A DNA stretch of 64,000 nt from Lysobacter sp. cf310 (GTDB taxonomy: Bacteria > Pseudomonadota > Gammaproteobacteria > Xanthomonadales > Xanthomonadaceae), in assembly GCF_900114355.1 (NCBI RefSeq), contig NZ_FOSS01000002.1, positions 201,491 through 265,490 on the forward strand. The letters run 5' to 3'. The notes below the pieces were generated by a model. The model ran no database searches. It saw only the letters and a program-made list of their open reading frames with translations, and was not told the origin of the DNA. Position 1 is the stretch's first letter. Each line of letters begins with the position of its first letter. This document shows positions 33,464 through 42,699 of this stretch, piece after piece. Both the position numbers and the translations under genes were made by a program.

Positions 33464-34324
33464 TCACTTCGCCGGCCGCGTCGCCGCGCCCGTCTCCGGC
33501 GGGAACGCATCGCGCAGCAACTGCGGCGACAGGGTCCGATAGATAGTGCTGTGCTGCAGGTCCGGACGCGGATCGTAGCGCCAGGTCAAACCTTCGGGCG
33601 CGACCGCGCGCAGCGCGGCGGCCAGGCGCGCGCTCTGCGGCGCGATGTTGTCCTCGTTGGCCGACGACAACAACAGGGTCCGATGCCCGAACCCGCCGGC
33701 CTTCAAGCGCGACTGCGCGCCGAGCACCAGCGCATCCTGGTTCCACCACAGGCTGGGGCTCATCGCGATGTAGACGTCGAACAGCTTGGGCTGCTCGAAG
33801 AAGGTCTCGACCACGAACAGGCCCGCCAGCGACTCGCCGATGATCCCGGTCTCGTCGCCGACCCGGTAGCGCTTGCGGATCAGCGGCATCAGCTCGTCGG
33901 CGATGTAGGCGCGGAACTGCGCCGAGCCGCCCACCACCGGCGCGATCTTGCGATCCTCGGCGAACTCGGTCGGCCCGGTCATGTCGCGCCGCCGCTGGGT
34001 GTTCTCGATGCCGACCACCAGCACCGGCCGCATCTCCCCGGCCCGGATCGCCGCGTCGACATCGCTGGCCACGTGCGGGAAGTCCTCCTGCAAGCCGCCG
34101 TCGAGCACGTACAGCACCGGATAGCGCGGCCCCTTGGCTGCGTCGTAACCCGGCGGCGTATAGACGTTGATGCGCCGCGTTTCCTTCGGCGCCGAGGCGT
34201 CCATGGCGAAGCTCTCGTGCGCGGGCACGGGCTCGGTGACGACGACCGGTTCCGCGGCCAGCGCGGAGGCGCAGACACAGATCGCCAAGCAGCCAGTCGT
34301 CATCCTCTTCAAAAGCGTATGCAT
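33464..34324 (-). CDS. Exported esterase-D-like alpha/beta hydrolase
   Basis: A 286-residue exported hydrolase of the putative esterase/IroE-Fes group. The signal peptide is residues 1-23 (MHTLLKRMTTGCLAICVCASALA). The domain shows RRINVYTPPGYDAAKGPRYPVLYVLDGGLQEDFPHVA, ELMPLIRKRYRVGDETGIIGESLAGLFVVETFF (nucleophile elbow GESLAG) and a late Asp and His (LLSSANEDN, LQHSTIYRTL). Siderophore-trilactone esterases and acyl-carbohydrate esterases share this fold, and no siderophore genes adjoin it, so the substrate is open. Its start is ATG 34324; the small exported gene follows closely. Confidence 0.87.
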   Translation of the reverse strand: MHTLLKRMTTGCLAICVCASALAAEPVVVTEPVPAHESFAMDASAPKETRRINVYTPPGYDAAKGPRYPVLYVLDGGLQEDFPHVASDVDAAIRAGEMRPVLVVGIENTQRRRDMTGPTEFAEDRKIAPVVGGSAQFRAYIADELMPLIRKRYRVGDETGIIGESLAGLFVVETFFEQPKLFDVYIAMSPSLWWNQDALVLGAQSRLKAGGFGHRTLLLSSANEDNIAPQSARLAAALRAVAPEGLTWRYDPRPDLQHSTIYRTLSPQLLRDAFPPETGAATRPAK

Positions 34325-34441
34325 GCGGTGTCCCGTTGAGATGGATCGGCCTCGGCGACAGGCACGAGAGCGGATGGTTCGATTATCGACGCATCCGCCC
34401 GGCGACGGGCAGGCGCCGCGTCGTGCGCACGAGTTGCGGCC

Positions 34442-36991
34442 TCATTTCGTCGCCGCAGCGGGAGCGGTACCGGCGGAATCCGTCTTGGGTGCCGCGATAC
34501 CCTCCAAATGCTCGCGCAGGAAGCCGGCGATCCCGGACCAGGTGATCTCCCGTGCCAGCGGCTGGTCGAAGCTGTGCCCCTCGTTCGGGAACGCCAGCAC
34601 CACCGGCTGCCGCCCCTTGAGATTGAGCATGCGCACCAGGCGCCGGGTGTGTTCGAAGTCCACGCGCAGATCCTCGCGACCGTGCACCAGCATGATCGGC
34701 AGCTGCAGCTTGTCCAGGTTGTACAGGGGCGAGGTCGCTTCCATCTCGGCCAGGTCCTTGTTCGGGTCGCCGATGATGCGCTCCATCAAGGCGCGGGTCT
34801 TGGCCGAGCGCGCGCTGTCGCTGGCGGTGAAGAACAAGGCCCGATCGCTGACGCCCGAGATCGACACCACGCAGCGGAAACGCCCGGGCCAGCGCATCGC
34901 CGACACCAGGCCCGAATAACCGCCATAGCTCGCACCGACCATGCACATGCGGGTGCCGTCGACAGGATAGGACGCGATCGCGGCACGCACCGCCGCGTCG
35001 ATGTCGTCCTCGATCATCTTCCCGTGGTTGCGGTGACCGGCCTCGCGAAAAGCCTTGCCGTAGCCGTCGGAGCCGCGGAAGTTCACCTGCAGCACCGCGT
35101 AACCCAGCGAGGCCAGGTACTGCACTTCGCGGTCGAAATGCAGGCGGTCGCCGACGCCGATCGGGCCGCCGTGCGGCAGCACCACCAGCGGCCGCTTGCC
35201 CGGCGCCTCGGGCAGGGTCAGGAACGCCTCGATCGCGAGGCCATCGCTGCCTTTCACCGACAGCACCTTCGCGGGCGCGAAGCGTTTCTCCGCCAGCCAC
35301 GGCATCACTTCGTCGATCAGCGAGGCGCGCTTGGCAGCGACGTCCATGTGATAGATCTGCGGCGGGCGATCGTTGCCGTCCACCCACAGGATCAGCTGCT
35401 TGCCGTCCAGGCTGCGATCGATCACCGCGACGGTACGGCCGGGATACGCCGCCTGCAGGGTCGCGCCCAGCGCGCGGTCCTTCTCGTCGAAATACTCGGT
35501 GACCAGGCGGCCGGATTGGTAGTAGCGCACCGCCACCGGCTCGCGTCGGCGGTCCAGCACCGGCGCCGCCACATCCACGCCCGGCTTGCTGAACAAGGTG
35601 CGCGCGATCTTCTTGGTCGCCGGATCGAACACCACCAGGTCGCGCTGGTCGCGATCTTCGTCGCTGAGCCCGTAGATCAGATTGCCGTCGTAGGACAGCG
35701 CCAAGGGTTGGAACCCACCCTCCTTGCCCAGCTCCAGCACCTCCTGGTACTGCCCGGCGATGCCGTGCAGCAACACCATGCGCTCCTCGCGCTTGACGAT
35801 GGCCGCGCGCAAGCGCCCCTGCCCGTCGGCGTACCAGCCCAGATCGTTGCTCATGCCCTTGTTGAGCCGATCGCGCGAGGCGGCGGTGGAGAAACTGCGG
35901 ATGTCGCGATCGCCGACGGTGAGGTCGATGCGATGCACCACCAGAGTGCCGCGGCTGTCGTAGCCCTCGAACAGGATCGCGCCGGGCTCGTCGGGCAACA
36001 GATCGACGATGGCGCCCTTGCCGTCCAGCGCCAGCACCTGCGCGGTGCGTTTGCCGTCCTTGGCCTCGCCGATGCGGGCCACGGTGTAGCTGCCGCTGCC
36101 GTTACCGGCCAGGAGGATGCGATCGCTGTCCCAGACCAGGGAGTCGATGGCTTCCTTGCGGGTCGTCAGGCGCTGCACGCTGCCGGCGACCAGGTCGATC
36201 AACTCCAGCCCGTAGCGGTCCTCGCCTTCGCGCACCACTTCGGCCAGCAGGTCGCCGCCGGGATTGAGCGCGATATCGACCACCCGGTCGGGCTTCCACA
36301 TCTGCTCGGCCGGAATCGGCAACGTCCCCGGCTTGGGCGGTTCGCGGCCGGCATTGAGTTTGGCCGGCTCTTCGGCGTTGGACGCTCGCGCACTGCGGTA
36401 CAAGGCGGGGAACGGATCGGGATAGCGGCCAACGAAGGACAGGCCGTGCTGCGTGTAAACGGCCGGATGCTGGGCCTCGAGCCAGTCGATCACCGGCAGC
36501 GAGCGATTCGACACGTGCATGAAGATGCGCAGAAAGCCGGTCGCGCGCAGCACCAGATCGCCGCCGTAGTTCAACTTGCCGGCCTCGACCTTGAAGCGGT
36601 ACTCCGGATCGGTGATCGAGTAACGCGCGTGGTAGTCGCCACCGTAAAGATTGACCTCGGCCCACTCGTACTCGCCGGCTTTCAGCGCATACAGCTGCAG
36701 GTTGCGGCCGCCCTCCATGCGGTTGAGCACGCCCTCGATCGGGCCATGCCCGGCTTTGCGCACGTGCACGCTGCTGATGTAGGCGCTGGTATCCACCACC
36801 AACACCAGCAGGCCCTCGTCCGGCGCCAGCTTGGGCGCTTCGCCCGGATCGATCTTGCGCATCGCCGCGGCGTCGAGCGCCAGCGACATCAACAGCAGGG
36901 CCGCCAGCCAATACGCGCCCCATTTCCATGCCCGCCGCAGGCCGCGCGCCTTCACTCGACCGCTGCCGCGGCCATCCGCCAGTTTCGCCAT
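34442..36991 (-). CDS. Membrane-anchored S9 family prolyl oligopeptidase-like peptidase
   Basis: An 849-residue serine peptidase. Residues 22-43 form an N-terminal anchor or signal (WKWGAYWLAALLLMSLALDAAA). A large N-terminal domain (about 50-590) contains beta-propeller repeats (LNPGGDLLAEVVREG, LALSYDGNLIYGLSDEDRDQRDLVVFDPATKK). The C-terminal hydrolase has RPLVVLPHGGPIGVGDRLHFDREVQYLASLGYAVLQVNFRGSDGYG, the nucleophile elbow MVGASYGGYSG (Ser near 690), HGREDLRVDFEHTRRL (Asp) and NEGHSF (His). It cleaves short peptides, probably in the periplasm. The true start is ATG 36991; the same frame runs antisense through the acyltransferase gene and is discounted. Confidence 0.9.
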   Translation of the reverse strand: MAKLADGRGSGRVKARGLRRAWKWGAYWLAALLLMSLALDAAAMRKIDPGEAPKLAPDEGLLVLVVDTSAYISSVHVRKAGHGPIEGVLNRMEGGRNLQLYALKAGEYEWAEVNLYGGDYHARYSITDPEYRFKVEAGKLNYGGDLVLRATGFLRIFMHVSNRSLPVIDWLEAQHPAVYTQHGLSFVGRYPDPFPALYRSARASNAEEPAKLNAGREPPKPGTLPIPAEQMWKPDRVVDIALNPGGDLLAEVVREGEDRYGLELIDLVAGSVQRLTTRKEAIDSLVWDSDRILLAGNGSGSYTVARIGEAKDGKRTAQVLALDGKGAIVDLLPDEPGAILFEGYDSRGTLVVHRIDLTVGDRDIRSFSTAASRDRLNKGMSNDLGWYADGQGRLRAAIVKREERMVLLHGIAGQYQEVLELGKEGGFQPLALSYDGNLIYGLSDEDRDQRDLVVFDPATKKIARTLFSKPGVDVAAPVLDRRREPVAVRYYQSGRLVTEYFDEKDRALGATLQAAYPGRTVAVIDRSLDGKQLILWVDGNDRPPQIYHMDVAAKRASLIDEVMPWLAEKRFAPAKVLSVKGSDGLAIEAFLTLPEAPGKRPLVVLPHGGPIGVGDRLHFDREVQYLASLGYAVLQVNFRGSDGYGKAFREAGHRNHGKMIEDDIDAAVRAAIASYPVDGTRMCMVGASYGGYSGLVSAMRWPGRFRCVVSISGVSDRALFFTASDSARSAKTRALMERIIGDPNKDLAEMEATSPLYNLDKLQLPIMLVHGREDLRVDFEHTRRLVRMLNLKGRQPVVLAFPNEGHSFDQPLAREITWSGIAGFLREHLEGIAAPKTDSAGTAPAAATK

Positions 36992-37074
36992 CGCTACGCA
37001 CGCCCTAACGGGCGCCCCCTGTCCACGCGTATATCCGCTACCACCCCTCATCGAAGCATAGCCCACGACCCGGC

Positions 37075-38217
37075 TCAGCCGGCAGGCGCGATCGCGGCCG
37101 CAGCGCGCGCCTCGCGCCGCAACCAGCGCTCCCGCAACCTCAGGAACGGCCGCTCGACCGAATAGTGCAGCAAGGCGCCCGCCACCAAGGTCGCTGCCGC
37201 GTACACCGCAAACGCGAGCAAGCCCTTCCCCTCCAACTGCGCGCCCAAATGGGTCTCCACCAGGCGGAACACCGGCTTGTGGATCAGGTACAGGCTGAAC
37301 GAGGTCAGCGCGATCCAGCCCGCGCCGGGCACGCGCCAGCGGCCGAGCCAACCGCTGGTGCTGGCGCCGGCGGCGACCAGCAGGGCCAGACCGATCGACA
37401 GCAGCGGGTAGCCGATCACGGTCGGCAGCAAGGCGGTGCGCTCGTCGAACAAGGCGATCGCCACGGCGACCACGGCCAGGCCGGCGATCAGCAGCAGGTT
37501 CGCGCGGCGCTGCAGGCCGGCCCACAGCTGCGGGCGGTAGACCTGGATGCTGGCCAGCACCACCCCGCAGAGCAGGCCATCCAGGCGCATCCAGGTCGGG
37601 TAGTAGATGTCCTCGACGAAGCGCTGACCGAAGCTGCGCTCGACCTGCTCCAGGCCGCGCACCGGGGCCATTTCGTACAACCAGACATAGCCGCGCAGGG
37701 CCAGCCCGGCGATCAGGACCGCGACGCACACGCTCACGAACTTGGCGGTCGAGGGGCGCCGCGTCATCCACCAGGCCAGCCAGGGGAAGACCAGGTAGAA
37801 GTGTTCTTCCACGCACAGCGACCAGGCGTGCGAGAAGGCCTTGTTGTGCTGGTAGTCGATCAGCAGGTTCAGGCTGAAGGTCAGGAACTGCCATAGCGGC
37901 TGGATGCCCGGCGCCTCGCGGAAGCCCGGCACGGTGAAGTACAGCGCCAGTACCGCCAGGAACGCCGGCAGCACGCGGAACGCGCGGCGCAGGTAAAAGT
38001 CGCCGGGCCGGAACGGCTGGCCCTGGCTCAAAGGCTTGAGCAACTGGCCGCCGATCAGGTAGCCGCTGAGGACGAAGAACAGGTCCACGCCCATCCAGCC
38101 GTGCGTGATTCCCGCCTGCCAGAACTCGCCCATTCCGCCGACCAGGTAGGAGTGGAACAGCATCACCCAGACGATGGCGATGGCGCGCAGCAGATCCAGA
38201 CCGGGAAGACGACCCAT
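37075..38217 (-). CDS. Acyltransferase 3 family membrane protein
   Basis: A 380-residue polytopic membrane protein of the acyltransferase-3 (OafA-like) family. GRLPGLDLLRAIAIVWVMLFHSYLVGG (conserved D and His) opens the first helix. FFVLSGYLIGGQLLKPL, FYLRRAFRVLPAFLAVLAL (R-x10-R motif) and SHAWSLCVEEHFYLVFPWLAWW follow, with about ten membrane segments. It transfers acyl groups (often acetyl) to surface polysaccharides or lipids. I choose ATG 38217 by the family start. The S9 peptidase gene follows 83 bases on. No polysaccharide cluster surrounds it. Confidence 0.92.
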   Translation of the reverse strand: MGRLPGLDLLRAIAIVWVMLFHSYLVGGMGEFWQAGITHGWMGVDLFFVLSGYLIGGQLLKPLSQGQPFRPGDFYLRRAFRVLPAFLAVLALYFTVPGFREAPGIQPLWQFLTFSLNLLIDYQHNKAFSHAWSLCVEEHFYLVFPWLAWWMTRRPSTAKFVSVCVAVLIAGLALRGYVWLYEMAPVRGLEQVERSFGQRFVEDIYYPTWMRLDGLLCGVVLASIQVYRPQLWAGLQRRANLLLIAGLAVVAVAIALFDERTALLPTVIGYPLLSIGLALLVAAGASTSGWLGRWRVPGAGWIALTSFSLYLIHKPVFRLVETHLGAQLEGKGLLAFAVYAAATLVAGALLHYSVERPFLRLRERWLRREARAAAAIAPAG

Positions 38218-38611
38218 CGAAGACTCGTATAGCGTCGCGGCGCGCAGCGATCGCGGCGCGCGACAGTGGGAGGGATTGGGGGATTGCGGGCGCCGTCGCA
38301 AGCACCGGCTGCGTCCGCGGCATCAGCATAGAACCGCGGCGCGATCCTGCCTATCCCCGACGACGGCGTTGCGGCAAATCGTTTCGGCGCGGATAACGAC
38401 GCGCTGCCGATGCCCTCCCGGGCGGCTCGCGCGGCAACCGCGATGACGAGGCGCCCTACCGCCCCGGACAGCCCTCAGGCCAGGCCCGGATCCGGGCCAC
38501 CGGCGGCGGCACCGATCCGCCGGCCGGTACCTCCGCTAACCGCAAAACCATGGACAATGCGCGCAACCGCGGCGCGACCGCGGCCCGTGCCGGATCGGAG
38601 GGGAGACACCG
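38218..38611. other. 394-bp gap without a gene
   Basis: Divergent upstream region of the acyltransferase and the small membrane protein. It contains short palindromes such as ggcccggatccgggcc near 38484-38499. I see no credible ORF and no strong promoter. ggaggggag just before 38612 is the ribosome site of the next gene. Confidence 0.5.
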
Positions 38612-38935
38612 ATGCAGCGGATGCTGGTGGGATTCATAGCGATCGTCGTAGGCGCCCTGCTCGCCTTGGCCAGCCATTGGCTGATCGGCCTGGCGGTGCT
38701 GATCGTGGGCGTGCTGATCGCCAACAGCGCGCGCCGCAACTCGCCGGCCCTGGCCGCCGACACCGGCTCGGGCTACGACGGCGGCAGCAGCTGGAGCAAC
38801 AGTTCCAGCAGCGACTGGAACGCGTCCAGCAACGGCAACGACGACAACCGCGACTGCAGCGCCAACGACAGCGATGGCGGCGGCGACAGCGGTGGCGACT
38901 GCGGCGGCGGTGGAGACGGCGGCGGCGGCGACTGA
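38612..38935 (+). CDS. Small membrane protein with Ser/Asp/Gly-rich tail
   Basis: A 107-residue protein. The first 43 residues contain one or two membrane helices (MLVGFIAIVVGALLALASHWLIGLAVLIVGVLIANSA). The rest is low-complexity: SGYDGGSSWSNSSSSDWN, then Asp/Asn/Cys and a poly-Gly end (CGGGGDGGGGD). It resembles small proteins with a CGGGG-type end (cf. DUF-type Gly-rich membrane proteins), but I cannot name a family. A clear ribosome site (ggaggggag) supports the start. Cys and Gly may point to metal or redox use, which is speculative. Confidence 0.65.
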   Translation: MQRMLVGFIAIVVGALLALASHWLIGLAVLIVGVLIANSARRNSPALAADTGSGYDGGSSWSNSSSSDWNASSNGNDDNRDCSANDSDGGGDSGGDCGGGGDGGGGD

Positions 38936-39043
38936 GCACTGCGGCCGCTGGATAGGCGCCAGTCGTCTTTCGCGGCTGCGCGGTCGCAGCCGGTGAGACG
39001 CAGGCGACGCATCGTGAGGGGTCGAGTCCGACCGAGCGCCGTC

Positions 39044-39244
39044 ATGCCCAGCTACTACCTCAACCGGACGCCGCAGCCCAATGGCGCTTACGAAGTGCAT
39101 GCGCTGGGCTGCCCGCGCCTGCCCCTGTATCGGGTCCACCTGGGCGAGTTCGCGCAGGCCCGCGACGCCCTGCACCTCGCGCAGCGCCACTACGCCCCGG
39201 CCCAGGTCTGCGCGCGCTGCGCCGCCGAGCCGGCGCGGCGCTGA
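39044..39244 (+). CDS. Small conserved protein of the YYLNR-NG-YEVH type
   Basis: A 66-residue protein: MPSYYLNRTPQPNGAYEVHALGCPRLPLYRVHLGEFAQARDALHLAQRHY, ending CARCAAE. The pattern YYxNRxxQxNGxxEVHxxGC-xLP-x-LGEFxxxxxAxxxAxxxY-x-C-x-C is a widespread family of tiny proteins I know only by sequence, with no function. Here the C-terminal pair is CARC, so the Cys motif of the family is kept with the first Cys at GCP. The start is ATG 39044 inside a longer open frame. Confidence rests on the family match. Confidence 0.75.
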   Translation: MPSYYLNRTPQPNGAYEVHALGCPRLPLYRVHLGEFAQARDALHLAQRHYAPAQVCARCAAEPARR

Positions 39245-39256
39245 GGACCGCGCCCG

Positions 39257-41446
39257 TCAGTGGTGGAAGGCCTCGAACTTCACCGTCACGGGCTCGCCCG
39301 AGGCGGCGCCCACCAGCACCAGGTAGTACTTGCCCGGGCGTATCGGCCCCGAGTACAGGTCCGAGCAGATCGCCAAGGCCTTGGACAAGGCGCGGCCGTC
39401 GGCATCGAACAACTGATAGCCCGGCGATTTGCCGTCGTAAGGGTCGCCGATGCAGCTCATCTGATGCGACAGCACGAACAGGTCGCCGACATCGGGCTTG
39501 CCGATATCGATCAGGTAGGTCGTGTGCTGTCCGGCCGCGACCGCGACGCTGCGGGTGTTGCCGTTGGCCAGCGCCTCGGCGCCCTCCACCTCCGGTGTCC
39601 ATTGCGCTTCGAAGAACACCGTTGGGCCGGTCTTGCGCGCCGGCGTGGTCGCCGGCTTGGTCATCCGGCCCAGGGCCTGCGACCCCAACTGATGCGAACG
39701 CAGGAAACCGCGCTCGCCGGTGACCGCCAGATCGAAGGCGCAGGCGTCCAGCAGTAGCGCGGCCACCCCGGCGGCGGCGCAGGCCTCGCGTGCCTGCGCC
39801 AGCGCGGCGGCCGTGGGCGCGGCCGGCGTGCGCGGGAAGTCGCGCAGCTCGTAGCTGGCCGCGTTGCGCCCGGGTGCGTAGTCGAACAGCGACTCGTCGG
39901 CCCGGATGCGCCAGCTCTGCACGAAGCCGTCGATGCCGGCCGCGTCGGGCTGCGCGAGCGCGTCGCCGGAACGCGACACGAAATCGTGGCGCGGCTCGTC
40001 GTCGACGCGCCCGATCAGGCCCGCGTCGCCGGCCGTATCGACGCCAGCCATCAGCCGGTAGTCGACGTCCAGCCAACTGCCGTGATGGACCACGCGCAGG
40101 CTGCTGCCGTCGGCCCACATCACCGCGACCACCTCCGGCTGGGCCGGCGCACCCCACACGCCCAGCGCGTGTCCGTCGCCCAGATCGTGCTGGACGAACG
40201 CGCCCTGCCACTGCAGCGGTCGGCCGTCCACGCGCACGCCGTCGGCATAGACCCCGACGCGGCGCGCGCCGATCCGCATCGCCACTGCGGTGACCGCGGC
40301 CACCGAGTCGCTGCCGTGCCAGGGCTCCTGGCGCACCTGGATCTGGGCGTCGCGCGTGCTGCGCAACAACCAGAACTCGCCCGCGCGCTGGGTGCTGAAC
40401 ACCGCGCCGCTGGGCGCGATGTAGTGCGGTTCGCCGAGCACGCCGCGGCGGCGCTTGGTCGCATGCGCATCGGGCGTGGCGGTGGAGGCCGGCACGGTCG
40501 GCGGCGTGGGAGGCGCCGCGGCGGTCGGCTTGCGGCATTCGTCGATCGCGTTGTTGCGCGTCGGCGCGGGCGTCGGGCTGCCGTTGGCCGCGGGCCGCAG
40601 GCAGACTTGGTCGTACAGCGCCACCCGTTCCAGCAGCGCGTCCTGCTGCCGCTTCAGGGCCTCGCGCCGGGCCGGATCGTCGGCGCCGTCGCGCTCCCCG
40701 CACCAGGCCGCGATCGCCTGCTGGTTCTGCGCCAGCTCGCGCTCGGTGGTGTCGCGACGCTCGGCGATGCCGCGCAAGGCCTCGTCGATGTTGTCGCGGG
40801 TTTCCTGCTTGTACTTGTCCGGGTCGGCACGCATTCGCGACGACCAGCCGGTCGCGCCCAGGTGTTGCAGGAACTCGTCGATGCCCGGCGTGCCCGACTG
40901 GGCCATGGCCTTGAGTTTCTCGGTATAGGAAGGGCGGAATGCCAGGTACTCGTTGGCGGCATCTTTCAGGCTGGGATAAGAGGGAAAGCACACCGTGACC
41001 ATCTGCATCGATTGACCGTTCTCGATCCAGCACGGCGTGGCCACGGGCGATGCCAGGGCCTCCTTTTTGGACCCCGCCAAGGGCTTGGACTGGTTGCTGG
41101 CCTTGCAGTTGACGACGGTGGACTGCGCGCAGCCCTTCTTCGCGTCGTGCTGCACGTTCCACAGGTTGTAGCTCGGCTTGATCGTGTGATTGCCGGCCTG
41201 ATCGACCTTGCCGCCCAGGCCTTCCGCGCGCGCCTGGCCGGCGATGTAGGCCCACAGCACCGGCCCCAGACCGCCCACGTTGTTGCGGACCAGCGGTTCG
41301 GTGACGTTCTGGGTGAAGCCTTCGTTGATCTTGCGCAGCTTGTCGCCGGCCGCACGCGGCGACGGACACTGCACCTGCGCATACGCAGGCACGCAGGCCA
41401 GCGCCAACGCGACCAGCAGCACTGCGCGCCAGGCGCCCGCGCTCAC
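39257..41446 (-). CDS. Secreted protein with putative glucosaminidase-like domain and VWD-like domain
   Basis: A 729-residue exported protein. The start is GTG 41446, overlapping the upstream stop in GTGA. Residues 1-23 form the signal peptide (LLVALALACVPAYA). About 35-230 resembles a FlgJ-type glucosaminidase: GPVLWAYIAGQARAEGLGG, with Glu75 where the catalytic Glu sits, SYNLWNVQH, then FPSYPSLKDAANEYLAF and LGATGWSSRMRADPDKYKQETRDNI. A coiled linker follows. From about 338 it looks like a von Willebrand type D-like domain: GEPHYIAPSGAVFSTQRAGEFWLLRS, with VVHHGSWLDVDYRLM. The C-terminal part has CIGDPYDGKS. If right, it cuts peptidoglycan of itself or prey. Confidence 0.65.
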   Translation of the reverse strand: MSAGAWRAVLLVALALACVPAYAQVQCPSPRAAGDKLRKINEGFTQNVTEPLVRNNVGGLGPVLWAYIAGQARAEGLGGKVDQAGNHTIKPSYNLWNVQHDAKKGCAQSTVVNCKASNQSKPLAGSKKEALASPVATPCWIENGQSMQMVTVCFPSYPSLKDAANEYLAFRPSYTEKLKAMAQSGTPGIDEFLQHLGATGWSSRMRADPDKYKQETRDNIDEALRGIAERRDTTERELAQNQQAIAAWCGERDGADDPARREALKRQQDALLERVALYDQVCLRPAANGSPTPAPTRNNAIDECRKPTAAAPPTPPTVPASTATPDAHATKRRRGVLGEPHYIAPSGAVFSTQRAGEFWLLRSTRDAQIQVRQEPWHGSDSVAAVTAVAMRIGARRVGVYADGVRVDGRPLQWQGAFVQHDLGDGHALGVWGAPAQPEVVAVMWADGSSLRVVHHGSWLDVDYRLMAGVDTAGDAGLIGRVDDEPRHDFVSRSGDALAQPDAAGIDGFVQSWRIRADESLFDYAPGRNAASYELRDFPRTPAAPTAAALAQAREACAAAGVAALLLDACAFDLAVTGERGFLRSHQLGSQALGRMTKPATTPARKTGPTVFFEAQWTPEVEGAEALANGNTRSVAVAAGQHTTYLIDIGKPDVGDLFVLSHQMSCIGDPYDGKSPGYQLFDADGRALSKALAICSDLYSGPIRPGKYYLVLVGAASGEPVTVKFEAFHH

Positions 41447-41814
41447 GGCGCCGCTCCGGCGTCGGCCACCGTCTCGCGCCCGTCGCGGCCGATGTAACGC
41501 GAGGGCGCGGACCGCGGGTGCCACCAGCGCTCGAGGCTGCCGTCGGGCCAGCGTTGCTCCAGCACCTCGTCGCCGTCGCGGTACAGGGCCTTGCTCAGCG
41601 ACACCGCGCCAGGATCGGGCTTCAACGCCACGCGCAGCGCGTCGCCTTGCGGCCAGCCCGGTGCCAAGGGCGCGCTGGCGCCGTCGGCGCCCGCGATGAC
41701 CGACGTCGATACCGAAGCCGGCGAAGGCTCTGGCCGCGATGCGGACCCGCGCCAGAACCAGTAACCGAGCAGGCCCAGCAGCGCTATCAACAACAGCCAG
41801 AACGCCTTCTTCAT
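41443..41814 (-). CDS. Small membrane-anchored protein, operon partner
   Basis: A 123-residue protein. MKKAFWLLLIALLGLLGYWFW is a single membrane anchor or uncleaved signal, followed by a Ser/Pro/Ala linker and a small folded part DALRVALKPDPGAVSLSKALYRDGDEVLEQRWPDGSLERWWHPRSAPSRYIGRDGRETV. I do not know the family. I choose ATG 41814 (ribosome site gggag 8 bases upstream) in preference to GTG 41820. Its stop overlaps the glucosaminidase-VWD start (GTGA), so the two proteins are made together and this one may anchor or assist the other. Function unknown. Confidence 0.75.
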   Translation of the reverse strand: MKKAFWLLLIALLGLLGYWFWRGSASRPEPSPASVSTSVIAGADGASAPLAPGWPQGDALRVALKPDPGAVSLSKALYRDGDEVLEQRWPDGSLERWWHPRSAPSRYIGRDGRETVADAGAAP

Positions 41815-41931
41815 GGTCACACTCCCTGTGATGGCAGGCCGACAGCCCGCGTCGCGCCGTTCACGGCGCCATCGATCATCAACGCGCCGCGCGCGACAAT
41901 CAGGCCAGGCAGCGGACCATGCCTGCCGGGG

Positions 41932-42600
41932 CTACTTCGATCCCAACGCCAGGGCTGAGCCGGTGAACGGCACCGCCAGCTTGTAGCCGACCGGCACCGG
42001 CGCCGAGGTGGCGGCGGCGGTGCCGAACTGGGTCACGCCCGCGCCCAGGATCTGGGCCAGATCGTAGCGGCGCCCGCCGAATTCGAAGGAGCGGCTTTCC
42101 AGCAACCAGGCCGAAAACACGTTCGACGCCAACAACGGCGTCTGCGCCGGGCCGATGCCCTGCTCCACGGTGGTGCCCACGACCAGGCCGGTCCTGCGCA
42201 GCGTGGCGATGCGCTCGCCGAGAGCGAACGAGGCCGGATCGTCGAAACTGGCCGCCGGCTCGCGTTGCAGGTACACCGAGAACTCGCCGACCGGATCCAG
42301 CCCCAGGCTCAAGGCGCCGTTGACCACGCTGCCCGCTTCGAAGGGACGCGCGGCGAAAGTGAAGTGCGCGGTGGTGTCGCCTTGCGCGCCGTCGAACAGC
42401 GGCGCGTCGATGCCGGACAGATGCAGGAAGTAGCCGTAGTCGGCCAGGCGGTTATCGTTGTCCAGATAAAAGCGCCCGGTCGCGTACCAGGCCAGTTCGC
42501 CCGGCATCAGCCGTTGGGCGCGCACTTCAGCGCGGCGCGACGGCCGCGCGATACGGCGACGGCCGGCGCTGCGCGCGCCAGGATGACGGGGCGGGTTCAT
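41932..42600 (-). CDS. Hypothetical beta-rich protein
   Basis: A 222-residue protein. A basic N-terminal stretch of 31 residues (possibly not translated) precedes MPGELAWYATGRFYLDNDNRLADYGYFLHLSGIDAPLFDG. The body has YLQREPAASFDDPASFALGERIATLRRTGLVVGTTVEQGIGPAQTPLLASNVFSAWLLESRSFEFGGRRYDLAQILGAGVTQFG. It reads as alternating beta strands; no family is recognised and no signal peptide is seen. ATG 42600 has ggagtcg upstream; ATG 42507 is an alternative matching the conserved-looking start. Function unknown. Confidence 0.65.
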   Translation of the reverse strand: MNPPRHPGARSAGRRRIARPSRRAEVRAQRLMPGELAWYATGRFYLDNDNRLADYGYFLHLSGIDAPLFDGAQGDTTAHFTFAARPFEAGSVVNGALSLGLDPVGEFSVYLQREPAASFDDPASFALGERIATLRRTGLVVGTTVEQGIGPAQTPLLASNVFSAWLLESRSFEFGGRRYDLAQILGAGVTQFGTAAATSAPVPVGYKLAVPFTGSALALGSK

Positions 42601-42699
42601 GCGATGACGACTCCGGTTCGGGCGCCACCGATGGTAAGCCTCAAGCTCGTCGCGATGCCACCCGGCGACCGCGCGGCGGCGACCGCGGGATTCGACGCC

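Noticed and set aside
36992-38329. Upstream extension of the S9 peptidase frame to 38329
   Set aside because: It is the acyltransferase gene read in the wrong frame; the peptidase starts at 36991 with its own anchor.
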